In this document: in pieces, positions 46,473-54,736 of the stretch
Layout of the letters: every line of letters begins with the position of its first letter
Numbering within the stretch: position 1 is the stretch's first letter
Assembly: GCA_025699005.1 (NCBI GenBank)
Contig: JAILWI010000001.1
Span: 620,001 to 684,000 of the forward strand
Source: Chloroflexota bacterium
GTDB lineage: Bacteria; Chloroflexota; Limnocylindria; QHBO01
Direction: 5' to 3'
Length of the DNA stretch: 64,000 nt
Notes under the pieces: generated by a model
The model's database searches: none
Seen by the model: only the letters and a program-made list of their open reading frames with translations
What the model was told of the DNA's origin: nothing
Translations under genes and position numbers: made by a program

Positions 46473-46484
46473 GCGGGCGGCTCC

Positions 46485-47414
46485 TCAGGCGCGGCTGAGG
46501 TCGGGGCTGGCGGCGCTCCGCGCCCGTGGGGCACTTGAGCCGCGATGCTCCACGATCCAGAGGCCGACGAGGACGATGACACCGCCGATGACCGTCAGCG
46601 GCCCGAGCCGCTCGCCCAGGAGCGCGACCGACGACAGCACGCCGACGATCGGGACCAGGAAGGCGAACGCGCTCGCGCGTGCCGCGCCGATGCGTGCCAC
46701 GCCCAGGTTGAAGAGGACGAACGCGGCGACGGTGCCGAACACCGCGAGGTAGCCGATGCCGGCGATGGCGTCGAGCGGCGCCGTCGTGACGGTGTCGAGC
46801 CCGCCCTCGAGCAGCGCCGGCGGGATGAGGACGAGGGTGCCGAGCGCCGTGCCGTACAGCGTGGTGCTGACCGCGTCGAAGCGTCGATGGGCGAAGCGGG
46901 CGAGGACGGAGTAGATGCCCCAGAATGCCGCCCCGGTGATGAAGAGCAGGTCTCCGAGCAGGCGGCGACCATCCGCTTCTCCACTCGGCGTGACGACGAG
47001 CAGGAGCCCGACGGCCGCGATCGCCGTGCCGACGAGGCCGCGCGCCCCGAGCCGCTCGCCGAGGAACAGGCCGGCCAGCAGCAGCGTGAAGAGCGGCGCC
47101 AGGCCGGGGACGATGATCGCGCCGTCAGTGGCCGGGGCCATCGTGAGCGCCGTGAGGAACAGCCAGTTGTAGCCGGCGACCGCGGTGAGAGCCAGCCCGA
47201 CGATCAGGGGCAGGTCGACCAGGCGGATGGGGGACAGCGGGCGTCCCGACAGACGTGCCCAGGCGAACAGCAGGATCGAGGCGATGCCGAAGCGCAGCGC
47301 GGCGATCGTGAACGGTGGCGCCGCCGCCACGGCCACGTCGGCCGCGACCCACGTCCCACCGAAGGCCACGGCCATGCCGGTGAGCATGAGGTAGGCGGTT
47401 CGATCGTGCGTCAT
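46485..47414 (-). CDS. EamA-family (DMT) metabolite exporter
   Basis: 309 aa with ten membrane segments in two EamA repeats. AFGGTWVAADVAVAAAPPFTIAALRF and a second-repeat segment LLFITGAAFWGIYSVLARF fit the family, which exports amino acids, purines or drugs. ATG 47414 is used; the track's 75-residue extension is in the upstream intergenic region, where candidate RNA copy B lies on the opposite strand about 65-270 bp away. Confidence 0.92.
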   Translation of the reverse strand: MTHDRTAYLMLTGMAVAFGGTWVAADVAVAAAPPFTIAALRFGIASILLFAWARLSGRPLSPIRLVDLPLIVGLALTAVAGYNWLFLTALTMAPATDGAIIVPGLAPLFTLLLAGLFLGERLGARGLVGTAIAAVGLLLVVTPSGEADGRRLLGDLLFITGAAFWGIYSVLARFAHRRFDAVSTTLYGTALGTLVLIPPALLEGGLDTVTTAPLDAIAGIGYLAVFGTVAAFVLFNLGVARIGAARASAFAFLVPIVGVLSSVALLGERLGPLTVIGGVIVLVGLWIVEHRGSSAPRARSAASPDLSRA

Positions 47415-47541
47415 GTCGTGAGCCTCGCATGGGCGGACGGTCCGTGCATCGGTCAAACGTCGCGGCGTCCCGAAACGTGAGGTTCGTGGATGCGGTGTGG
47501 ACAGGTCGCGAACGAGGCTCGAGATTCGGGGATAACGGGCC

Positions 47542-47684
47542 TTGCCGTCCCGAGGCCGTCGCCCCGATACTGACGGCGTCCCGAAGGGGCAAGCGATACC
47601 GGATCCGGAGGCTTCGGCCGAGGGATGCGGTGCCGGCAACGGAGGCTTCGGCCGCCGGGGTCGGGCGCCTGTTCCTTCGGGACG
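47542..47684 (+). ncRNA. Candidate structured RNA, copy B (promoter plus RNA)
   Basis: TTGCCG and GATACT with an 18-bp spacer (47542-47571) predict a start near 47577, where CGTCCCGAAGG begins; it pairs over 11 bp with CCTTCGGGACG at 47674-47684. Two UUCG-capped hairpins lie inside, extended by AUCC/GGAU and by CCGGC/GCCGG. Compared with copy A at 38178-38312, the stem bases differ but pairing is kept, and the promoter spacing is identical. No ORF is supported here. It resembles no RNA family I can name. Confidence 0.6.
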
Positions 47685-47704
47685 TTACTGTGTTCGCCAG
47701 CTCC

Positions 47705-48262
47705 TCAGCGGCGCTCCACCCGCGCCGAGGAGATCTCGTCGGCACCCTGCAGGCGGAAGACCGCGTCGTATCCCTCGCCGTCGAGCTCGGCGAGCGATTC
47801 GCTCAGCCAACGGTGCTGCCGCCGAAGCGCCGCCGGGGGTGGCCGGGGCGCCGATCGTGTGGCGTTGCGCTCGAGCGCAACGGCCAGCGGAACCTCGAGC
47901 ACGATCGCGATCGCGGGGCGGCGATGGCGGCGAGCCACGGCCAGGAGCCGTTCCCGAGCCCAGGGTTCGACATTCGTCGCATCCACGACCGTCAGACGGC
48001 CGCGCCGGAGGCGCATGGCGAGCAGCCGATGGAGGAGGTCGAACGCGTCGTCGGTCGCTTCCTGCGCGGTCGGGTCGTCGGTGATCATGCCGCGCAACGC
48101 GTCCGACGACAGCACCTCGGTGGCGGCGAAATGCTCGCGGGCGAACGTCGTCTTGCCGCTGGCGGAGATGCCGACGAGGAGGCATAGCGCGTCGGACGGC
48201 AGCGCGATGAGCCGGGAAACGGACCGACCGCCGGGGTCGTCGGCGGTCGGTGGGATGCTCAT
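47705..48262 (-). CDS. P-loop kinase (AAA_33, polynucleotide-kinase-like)
   Basis: 185 aa. Walker A is GISASGKTTFA near residue 31; SSDALRGMITDD, VVDATNVEPWARERLL and LEVPLAVALERNATR are typical of Pnkp-type AAA_33 kinases that phosphorylate nucleic acid ends or small molecules. Starts at ATG 48262 with CAGAGT six bases upstream; the longer track ORF runs back through the preceding gene. Likely forms an operon with the small Cys-rich protein 14 bp upstream. Confidence 0.88.
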   Translation of the reverse strand: MSIPPTADDPGGRSVSRLIALPSDALCLLVGISASGKTTFAREHFAATEVLSSDALRGMITDDPTAQEATDDAFDLLHRLLAMRLRRGRLTVVDATNVEPWARERLLAVARRHRRPAIAIVLEVPLAVALERNATRSAPRPPPAALRRQHRWLSESLAELDGEGYDAVFRLQGADEISSARVERR

Positions 48263-48276
48263 CGGGAGACTCTGGG

Positions 48277-48468
48277 TCAGCCCTGGGCGTCGCAGTCCGG
48301 GCACATCTCCGAGTCGGGGATCGGCGCCTTCGGCTGTCCGACGGCACGCGGCAGAGCGCGACCACAGATGGTCGAGCCAGGTTCGCCAACCAGGTGAACC
48401 TTGCTGAAGTGGCGATCTGGCAGCCGCCACGTCACATAACGACGCTGGCGCGTGGGGGTCGAGGACAC
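48277..48468 (-). CDS. Small Cys-containing protein (63 aa), possible zinc site
   Basis: GTG at 48468 with GGAG nine bases upstream gives 63 aa ending STICGRALPRAVGQPKAPIPDSEMCPDCDAQG. CGR plus CPDC could form a zinc knuckle, and SKVHLVGEPGSTICGR resembles short DUF-type proteins of high-GC bacteria. The track's 48558 start would include the promoter. It precedes the P-loop kinase by 14 bp. Confidence 0.6.
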   Translation of the reverse strand: MSSTPTRQRRYVTWRLPDRHFSKVHLVGEPGSTICGRALPRAVGQPKAPIPDSEMCPDCDAQG

Positions 48469-48494
48469 AGGGCGGGACTCCGATTGCGGAACGT

Positions 48495-48530
48495 AATTCT
48501 GCCAGAATTCGGCACTTTTCACAAATGCGG
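48495..48530 (-). promoter_or_regulatory. Promoter with overlapping palindrome
   Basis: On the minus strand TTGTGA and CAGAAT are 17 bp apart and read into the small Cys protein gene. The -10 overlaps the palindrome AATTCTG-C-CAGAATT (48495-48509), a likely operator. The local base composition is unusually AT-rich for this genome. Confidence 0.55.
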
Positions 48531-48560
48531 CCCCGATCTGGCAGCATGGCCCGTGCACCC

Positions 48561-49736
48561 ATGAAACGCATTGGAATCCTGACCGGCGGCGGCGACGTCC
48601 CGGGCCTCAACTCCGTCATCAAGAGCGTCGTCTACCGGTCGAGCGAGGTCGGCTGGGAGACGATCGGCATCCGTCGTGGCTGGCAGGGCCTGACGCACGT
48701 CGATCCGGGGAGCGAGGACGGCGGCGGGTACCTTCGCCGGCTCGACCGGGTGAGCACGCGCGCGATCGACCGCACTGGCGGGACGGTCCTGCACACCTCA
48801 CGCACGAGCCCGTCGTCGATGGGGAAGGACGCTCTCCCGCTCACGATCATGAAGTCGCGGCTCGCCGAGCTCGAGACGGAGGACGGCCGGTACGACCTGA
48901 CGCCCCACGTGCTCGAGAACCTCGGTCGCCTCGGCGTCGATGCTCTCGTGGCGATCGGCGGCGACGACACGCTCAGCTACGCGGCTCGGCTGGGCCGGGA
49001 AGGCTTCCCCGTCATCGCCATCCCGAAGACGATGGACAACGACGTGCACGGCACCGAATACTGCATCGGCTTCTCGACCGCCGTGACGCGTGCCAAGGAG
49101 CTCATCAACCGCCAGCGAACGACGCTCGGCAGCCACGAGCGGATCGGCGTGTTCCGGATCTTCGGACGCAACGCCGGGTACACCGCCTGGTACGCAGCCT
49201 ACGTGACGAGCGCGCGATGCGTGATCCCCGAGGCCCCGTTCGATCTCGAGGCGCTGGCGGAGATCCTCGCGGACGACCGCAGCCGCAATCCGTCGAAGTA
49301 CGCCTTCGTGATCGCCAGCGAGGGCGCCATCTGGAAGGGCGGTGAGCTTCGCGAGGTCGGCGAGGCCGATGCGTTCGGCCACCGTCACAAGGCCGATGTC
49401 GGTGAGACCCTGGCCTACGAGCTCAAGAGCCGCACGGGCGTCGAGACGGTCCACTCCGACCTCACCTACGACCTGCGCTCGGGCGATCCGGATGCCCTGG
49501 ACCAGATGGTCGCGATCACGTTCGCGAACGTCGCGGTCGACCTGCTGGCGAACGGTCAGTTCGGCCGGATGGTGGCGATCCGCGACGGCAAGTACTCCCA
49601 CGCGCCGCTCCCGGAGCGATCGCTGGGAGCTCGCACCATCGACGTCGAGGCCATGTACAACACCGCCCGCTTCCGTCCGCGCTATGAGGCGAAGCTCGGA
49701 TCGCCGCTGCTGCTGGGGACGGCGGTCGCCGAGTGA
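48561..49736 (+). CDS. pfkA: 6-phosphofructokinase, PPi-type signature
   Basis: 391 aa from ATG 48561 (MKRIGILTGGGDVPGLN); ATG 48546 is the alternative. It phosphorylates fructose 6-phosphate. The active-site blocks are GGGDVPG, AIGGDDTLSYA and IPKTMDNDVHGT. ATP-dependent PFK has GGDGS and PGTIDND; Asp after GGD and Lys before TMDND indicate pyrophosphate as donor. GVFRIFGRNAGYTA is the MGRxxGxxA-type block. The upstream region shares the divergent promoter area with the Cys-rich protein. Confidence 0.93.
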   Translation: MKRIGILTGGGDVPGLNSVIKSVVYRSSEVGWETIGIRRGWQGLTHVDPGSEDGGGYLRRLDRVSTRAIDRTGGTVLHTSRTSPSSMGKDALPLTIMKSRLAELETEDGRYDLTPHVLENLGRLGVDALVAIGGDDTLSYAARLGREGFPVIAIPKTMDNDVHGTEYCIGFSTAVTRAKELINRQRTTLGSHERIGVFRIFGRNAGYTAWYAAYVTSARCVIPEAPFDLEALAEILADDRSRNPSKYAFVIASEGAIWKGGELREVGEADAFGHRHKADVGETLAYELKSRTGVETVHSDLTYDLRSGDPDALDQMVAITFANVAVDLLANGQFGRMVAIRDGKYSHAPLPERSLGARTIDVEAMYNTARFRPRYEAKLGSPLLLGTAVAE

Positions 49737-51187
49737 CCGGGGGTTCAGGTCCCTTCGCGCCGGAACGGCGCCTTCTCACGGTCGGCCTCATCGGCCTGGT
49801 GACGGCGGGAGCCTTCGAGGGAATGGCGGTTCCGACTGTCCTGCCGGCCCTGGTGGGCGAGCTCGGCGGCCTCGATCTCTACGGCTGGGCGTTCAGTGCG
49901 TTCTGGCTGACGAACATCATCGGAATCACGCTCGCCGGCTCCGACGCCGATCGGCGCGGTCCGGGCCGCGCCCTGGGCACCGGCGTGGTGCTCTTTGCCG
50001 CCGGCATGGTGGTTTCCGGCATCGCGACCGACATGATGATCGTGATCGCCGGACGGGCGATCCAGGGATTCGGATCCGGCGCGATCGGCTCGGTGGTCTA
50101 TGCATCGATCGCCCGCGCCTACCCGCCGTCGGCGACGCCACGCATGATCGCGCTCATCTCGAGCGCCTGGATCGTCCCCGGCCTGGTGGGACCGGCCCTC
50201 GCCGGATGGGTGGCGGAGTCCATCGGCTGGCGCTGGGTCTTCCTCGGCATCGTCGGTCCGCTGCTGCTCATGGGGCTGGCCGTCTATCCGCGCCTGTCCC
50301 GGCTGGGCCCGGCGAGGCCCGCGGATGCCCCGCAGCGCAGCGATGCTCGTCGCGGCCTGGACTCGGTGCTGCTGGCGTTGGGATCGACCCTGGTCCTGGG
50401 CTCGCTGTCGGCAGGCGACCTGCGGTTGGGTTCGCTCGACATCCCCACCATGGTGGTCGCCGTCGCGCTGCTCGGCCCGGGCCTGATCCTGGCGCTCACG
50501 GCACTGCGCCACCTCCTGCCGTCCGGCACGTTGAAGCTGCGCCGCGGCCGGCCATCGGTGTTCGCGGGCGTCTTCGCGATTGCCTTCGCGTTCTTCGGGA
50601 CCGAGGCATTCGTCCCGCTGGCGATGGTCGAGGTGCGCGGTGCCAGCGTGACGATCGGCGGGCTTGCGCTCTCGGCTGCCGCCGTCTCGTGGTCGACGGG
50701 GTCGTGGCTCCAGGCTCGGGCCGCGTCCGCCGGGATCCGGCGCACGCTGGTCGTCACCGGCGCCGCCCTCATCGGCCTCGGCATCGTCGTCACGTCACTC
50801 GTCCTGCTGCCCGAGCTGCCGATCGCCGTCGCGGCGCTGGGCTGGGCCGTCGCCGGTCTCGGGATGGGCCTCGCCTACTCGATGCTGGCGCTCCTCGTGC
50901 TCGAGACCGCCGAGCCGGGTCAGGAGGGATTCAGCTCATCCGGGCTCCAGCTCATGTTCACGCTGGGCACGGCATTCGGCGCCGGGGCGGGGGGTGCGAT
51001 CGTCGCTCTTGCCGATGCCGGCCGTCTCGAGCTTCCCACGGCGATCGGCATCGTGGACGCCATCATGCTGGCGATGGCGCTCTTCGCGGTCGTCATCGCC
51101 GTGCGCGTCCCGCACCGTCAGGCGAGGCGTCCACCGCCGAACGCCGACGAGGCCGTGCCGACGATACCGGTCGCCGTGCCCCAGTAG
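49733..51187 (+). CDS. MFS transporter, drug:H+ antiporter type
   Basis: 484 aa with 12-14 membrane segments. GTG start overlaps the PFK stop (GTGA). AFEGMAVPTVLPALVGELGGLDLYGWAFSAFWLTNIIGITLAGSDADRRGPGRAL is the opening with motif A, and GLVGPALAGWVAESIGWRWVFL is motif C of exporters. Co-transcription with PFK may be incidental. Substrate unknown. Confidence 0.92.
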   Translation: MTGGSGPFAPERRLLTVGLIGLVTAGAFEGMAVPTVLPALVGELGGLDLYGWAFSAFWLTNIIGITLAGSDADRRGPGRALGTGVVLFAAGMVVSGIATDMMIVIAGRAIQGFGSGAIGSVVYASIARAYPPSATPRMIALISSAWIVPGLVGPALAGWVAESIGWRWVFLGIVGPLLLMGLAVYPRLSRLGPARPADAPQRSDARRGLDSVLLALGSTLVLGSLSAGDLRLGSLDIPTMVVAVALLGPGLILALTALRHLLPSGTLKLRRGRPSVFAGVFAIAFAFFGTEAFVPLAMVEVRGASVTIGGLALSAAAVSWSTGSWLQARAASAGIRRTLVVTGAALIGLGIVVTSLVLLPELPIAVAALGWAVAGLGMGLAYSMLALLVLETAEPGQEGFSSSGLQLMFTLGTAFGAGAGGAIVALADAGRLELPTAIGIVDAIMLAMALFAVVIAVRVPHRQARRPPPNADEAVPTIPVAVPQ

Positions 51188-51289
51188 CCGCCGGAGGACT
51201 CGAGTCCCTCGAGCGGCGGGACATTCGCCACTTGCCCGCTCGACGAGCGAGGTGCCTCATGAGGGCGTCGGCCCCGGGGAGGTCTCGCC

Positions 51290-51874
51290 ATGCTCGACCA
51301 GCGCACCCTCAGCCGTCGATCGTTCATGCGCCGGGTCCTGGGGGCCGGCGTCGGCCTGCTCTCACTCGAGTTCGCGGGCGGAACGCTCGCGTTCCTGTGG
51401 CCGAACATCACCGAGGGCCTCGGAGCTCGGCTCCGCGTCGGCCGGCTCCCGGAGCTGGTCGCCGCCCAGCCGACGTTCGCCGACGGCTACCCGATGTCGG
51501 TCTCGAGCGCGCGCAGCTTCCTGATCAACGTTCCCGCCGCGACGGCACTCGCGTCGGGGTCGCCGCGCCGGGTGCCCGCGCCGGGCGCCGACCAGCTCAT
51601 CGCGCTGTGGCGCAAGTGCCCGCACCTGGGCTGCATGGTCCCGGACCTGTGCGATTCGGTGAAGCGATTTCAGTGCCGGTGCCACGGCAGCACGTACAAC
51701 ATCCTGGGCGAGAAGCTCGAGCGCGGACCCGCCGAACGAGGGATGGATCGCTTCGCGGTCGAGATCGAGGATGGCGACCTCGTGATCATCGACACGAGCG
51801 AGATCCTGTTCGGCGCTCCGGAGGGCATCCTGACGTTCACCGATCCCCACGCGCCCGACACCGGCTGCGCGTGA
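51290..51874 (+). CDS. Rieske 2Fe-2S protein
   Basis: 194 aa. A Tat-like start (SRRSFMRRVLGAGVGLLSLEF) anchors a Rieske domain with the two cluster boxes KCPHLGCMVPDL and RCHGSTYNILGEKL (Cys-x-His and Cys-x-x-His). Such proteins carry electrons in cytochrome bc complexes or related quinol oxidases. A strong GGGGAGG ribosome-binding site precedes the ATG. No cytochrome b gene is adjacent, so its partner is elsewhere or it acts alone. Confidence 0.93.
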   Translation: MLDQRTLSRRSFMRRVLGAGVGLLSLEFAGGTLAFLWPNITEGLGARLRVGRLPELVAAQPTFADGYPMSVSSARSFLINVPAATALASGSPRRVPAPGADQLIALWRKCPHLGCMVPDLCDSVKRFQCRCHGSTYNILGEKLERGPAERGMDRFAVEIEDGDLVIIDTSEILFGAPEGILTFTDPHAPDTGCA

Positions 51875-51883
51875 TGCCGTCGC

Positions 51884-53071
51884 TCAGACGACGTTGAGCT
51901 CGCGGATCGGCTCGTTGCGCAGGACTCGTTCGAAGCCGAGGGGAGCGAGGTCGAGGGTCTCGTAGCGACCGGTGGCAATCCACTCGGCCAGACCACGGCC
52001 GACCGCCGGTGCCTGCTGCAGGCCGTGACCCGAGAAGCCGTTCGCGAACAGGAGGTTCGGGAGATCGGGGTGCGCGCCGATGATGGCATTGGCGTCGAGC
52101 GGGTTCACCTCGTAGTGGCCGGCCCAGCTGTCCAGCAGGCGGAGCTGGTCGAACCCGGGCACGCGATGGGCGAGCGACGGCCACACGAACGATTCGAACG
52201 GGCCGTGGTCCGCCGCCAGATCGAGCGTGTCGGGGTCGGGCTCGCCCTCCCGCGGTGAGAAGCCGGCGATGTAGGCCGGTCCCTCGGGCCGGAAGTACAC
52301 GCCGCTCGGATCGATGGTGAGCGGCGCCGCGCCAAGGCTCGCCGGCGAGGCGACGTGATAGACGAAGCGCTTCCGCGGGTGAACCGGCAGCTCGATCCCG
52401 ACCATCCGCGCCAGCTCCGCCGCTCGTGGCCCGGTGGCGTTGACGAACCACGTCGCCTCGATGGTCGTGCCGTCGGCGAGGGTCACTGCCCTGAGCCGGT
52501 CGGCGTCGCGCTCGATGCCCGTGACCGCGCCCACCTTCTCGACCACGCCGAGCGACCTCGCCCGGCGGCGGAAGCCCTGGAGCCAGGCGTACGCGTCGAA
52601 CCAGCCCTCGTCCGCGCGCCCCAGCGACCCCGCGGCCAGGTCCTCGACGTTGAGCCAGGCAAACCGTGCGGCGAGCTCGCGCGGATCGAGGATCTCGACC
52701 GCGACGCCGAGCTTGCGCTGGACGCGGTGATTGTGCTCGAGCGTTCCGAGGCCGCGCTCGGTGGCGAGGAACAGGTAGCCGTTCTCGACGAAGTCGACCT
52801 CGGGGGTCTCGCCGTCGACGGCGAGGTAACGCTCCGGGTGGCGAAGGACCTCGACCCCGAAGCGGCTGATCTCGATGTTGAGCGGCGTGCTGAACTGCAG
52901 GCGGATGCTTGCTGCGGAGAGCGTGGTGGACGAGGTCCGAAACGTCGGGTCGCGCTCCACCACGACGATGCGGCCGTCGAAGTCCGGACGCATGGCCAGG
53001 AATGTCGCCACCGCCGATCCGATGATCGCGCCACCCACGATCACGACGTCGGCTCGCTCGGCCTGGCTCAT
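51884..53071 (-). CDS. FAD-dependent oxidoreductase (DAO family)
   Basis: 395 aa flavoprotein with an N-terminal Rossmann motif VIVGGAIIGSAVATFLA, the FAD-binding Glu in VVVERDP, and C-terminal GLQQAPAVGRGLAEWI. It resembles sarcosine oxidase/glycine-oxidase-type amine oxidases. ATG 53071 is used because TACGAT lies seven bases upstream; the track's 110 extra residues are antisense to the neighbour. A 30-bp gap separates it from a divergent second DAO gene. Confidence 0.92.
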   Translation of the reverse strand: MSQAERADVVIVGGAIIGSAVATFLAMRPDFDGRIVVVERDPTFRTSSTTLSAASIRLQFSTPLNIEISRFGVEVLRHPERYLAVDGETPEVDFVENGYLFLATERGLGTLEHNHRVQRKLGVAVEILDPRELAARFAWLNVEDLAAGSLGRADEGWFDAYAWLQGFRRRARSLGVVEKVGAVTGIERDADRLRAVTLADGTTIEATWFVNATGPRAAELARMVGIELPVHPRKRFVYHVASPASLGAAPLTIDPSGVYFRPEGPAYIAGFSPREGEPDPDTLDLAADHGPFESFVWPSLAHRVPGFDQLRLLDSWAGHYEVNPLDANAIIGAHPDLPNLLFANGFSGHGLQQAPAVGRGLAEWIATGRYETLDLAPLGFERVLRNEPIRELNVV

Positions 53072-53101
53072 CGGCCCGATCGTAGCGGCTAGCATGCCGG
53101 C
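53072..53101. promoter_or_regulatory. Divergent leaderless promoters in 30 bp
   Basis: TACGAT (minus, 53084-53079) lies seven bases before the ATG at 53071, and TAGCAT (plus, 53090-53095) lies six bases before the ATG at 53102. Both -10 boxes fit in 30 bp, so each promoter's -35 region must lie inside the other gene. Confidence 0.7.
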
Positions 53102-54349
53102 ATGTCCGATCCGACCGTGCACTTCGCCGATGCGCTTCCGCCACGGGCTCAGATGGTCGTCATCGGCGGCGGGGTCATCGGCTGCGCGACCGCGTTCTTC
53201 GCGGCACGGGCCGGGCTCGAGGTCGCCGTCCTCGAGCGCCGCGCCGCGATCTCGACGCTCACCACGCCGGTCTCGACCGGCGCGTTCCGGCTCCAGTTCG
53301 ACAACCCCGAGGAGATCGCCACGGTCCGCGAGGGCGTCGAGCTGTTCGACGCGTTCGCCGAGCGGACGGGTCTCGGCGGCTGGGACATTGGCCTGCGGCA
53401 CGGCGGCTACCTGTTCTGCTCGCTGACCGAAGCCACGCTCCAGCGGTCGCGGGCGCTCGTCGAGCGGCAGCGTGCGTGGGGTCTGACGGACGTCGAGCTC
53501 CTGACCGGCGACGAGGCCAGGGCGCGATGGCCGTGGCTCTCGCCCGCCGTTCGCGGCGCACGCTACCGGGCCGGAGACGGCTGGCTCGACGTGAAGCGGC
53601 TTTCGGCGGGGTACGCAGCCGCCGCCTCGAACGCCGAGCGGATCCCCGATGCGGTCGGCGGAGGGTCGGCCACCTTCGTGACCGGCGTCGACGTGATGGG
53701 CATCGAGGTGGACGGTGATCGGGTGAGCGCAGTGCGGACCTCGCGCGGATCGATCGCCGCAGAGGTCGTCGTCGTGGCCGCCGGGCCGTTCAGCGCCCGC
53801 GTCGCAGCCATGGCCGGCGTCGAGGTGGCGATGGCGCCGACCCGACGTCAGAAGCTCGTCGTGCCGGAGATGCCGTCAGTCCCCGCGGATGCTCCGATGA
53901 CGATCGAGGAGGAGACCGCGGCGCACTGGCGTCCCGCGATGCGCGGGTGCCTGGCGCTGTTCACCGACGCTCGGATGGGCGCGGGTGAGCCGATGGACCC
54001 CGTGCCGATCGAGCACGACTGGGCATTCGGGCTGCTCGATCCGACCTCGGACCACGCCCTTGCCCGGGTCGCGCCGTTCTGGCGCGATGCCTGGGGCGGA
54101 GGCGCGCCGACGGTCCACTGGTTTCTGCAGGCGGGACAGTACGAGTACACCCCGGATCGGCGCCCGTACCTCGGCGCCGCCGGTCCGGACGGCCTCTACC
54201 TCAACGCCGGGTACTCGGGCCACGGGATCATGGCCGGCGCGGGAGGAAGCCGGCTCGTGGTCGACCTGGTCACCGGACGCGCCGATGCGGCCGAGAACCC
54301 CTATCGGCCGGATCGGTCGTTCGCGGAGCGCGAGCTCGACATCCTCTAG
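53102..54349 (+). CDS. FAD-dependent oxidoreductase (DAO family)
   Basis: 415 aa flavoprotein, a paralogue-level relative of the divergent neighbour. Rossmann motif VVIGGGVIGCATAFFAARAG, VLERRAAISTLTT and the C-terminal NAGYSGHGIMAGAGGSRLVVDLVTG fit the sarcosine/glycine/proline oxidase group, which oxidise amines while reducing oxygen or a quinone. Substrate unknown. TAGCAT precedes the ATG by six bases. Confidence 0.93.
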   Translation: MSDPTVHFADALPPRAQMVVIGGGVIGCATAFFAARAGLEVAVLERRAAISTLTTPVSTGAFRLQFDNPEEIATVREGVELFDAFAERTGLGGWDIGLRHGGYLFCSLTEATLQRSRALVERQRAWGLTDVELLTGDEARARWPWLSPAVRGARYRAGDGWLDVKRLSAGYAAAASNAERIPDAVGGGSATFVTGVDVMGIEVDGDRVSAVRTSRGSIAAEVVVVAAGPFSARVAAMAGVEVAMAPTRRQKLVVPEMPSVPADAPMTIEEETAAHWRPAMRGCLALFTDARMGAGEPMDPVPIEHDWAFGLLDPTSDHALARVAPFWRDAWGGGAPTVHWFLQAGQYEYTPDRRPYLGAAGPDGLYLNAGYSGHGIMAGAGGSRLVVDLVTGRADAAENPYRPDRSFAERELDIL

Positions 54350-54358
54350 GCCGGGCGC

Positions 54359-54592
54359 TCACGCTCCTCGGTCGGTCGCCTCTGGATCGGCCTGGCCCTC
54401 GCGCTGTCCATACGCCTGGTCGGGACTCGCGCCGAAGTCGTCGCTGGCCTGGTCATCGTCCACCGGCTGGTTCATCGGGCCGTCCGGTCGTGGATCGCGG
54501 ACCGCCGGGTCCTGGTCGCCGGCCTGTGTCGGTTCCTGGTCCTTGCCCATCGTCTCGCCGCCGGCGACGTTGCCGCCACCCTCTCGCTCCAT
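54359..54592 (-). CDS. Small acidic disordered protein (77 aa)
   Basis: MEREGGGNVAGGETMGKDQEP then a run rich in Asp, Gln, Gly and Pro ending QREGQADPEATDRGA. The ATG at 54592 has AGGAGG ten bases upstream. It has no predicted structure; the composition is like that of stress-related or linker proteins. The track shows only a 520-aa ORF that extends through the diguanylate cyclase gene on the opposite strand. Confidence 0.7.
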   Translation of the reverse strand: MEREGGGNVAGGETMGKDQEPTQAGDQDPAVRDPRPDGPMNQPVDDDQASDDFGASPDQAYGQREGQADPEATDRGA

Positions 54593-54736
54593 CGGTCGCT
54601 CGCCTCCTGATCTTCGGTGTGGCCGGCTCGTGCCGGCTTCGTCGATCCGCCGGTTCGCATGCCCCGTGCCAGCCGGATGGAGCGGGCAGGACCATCGTGG
54701 CATTGAGCTCCCGCGGCGTTCGGCCACCATGAGTTC

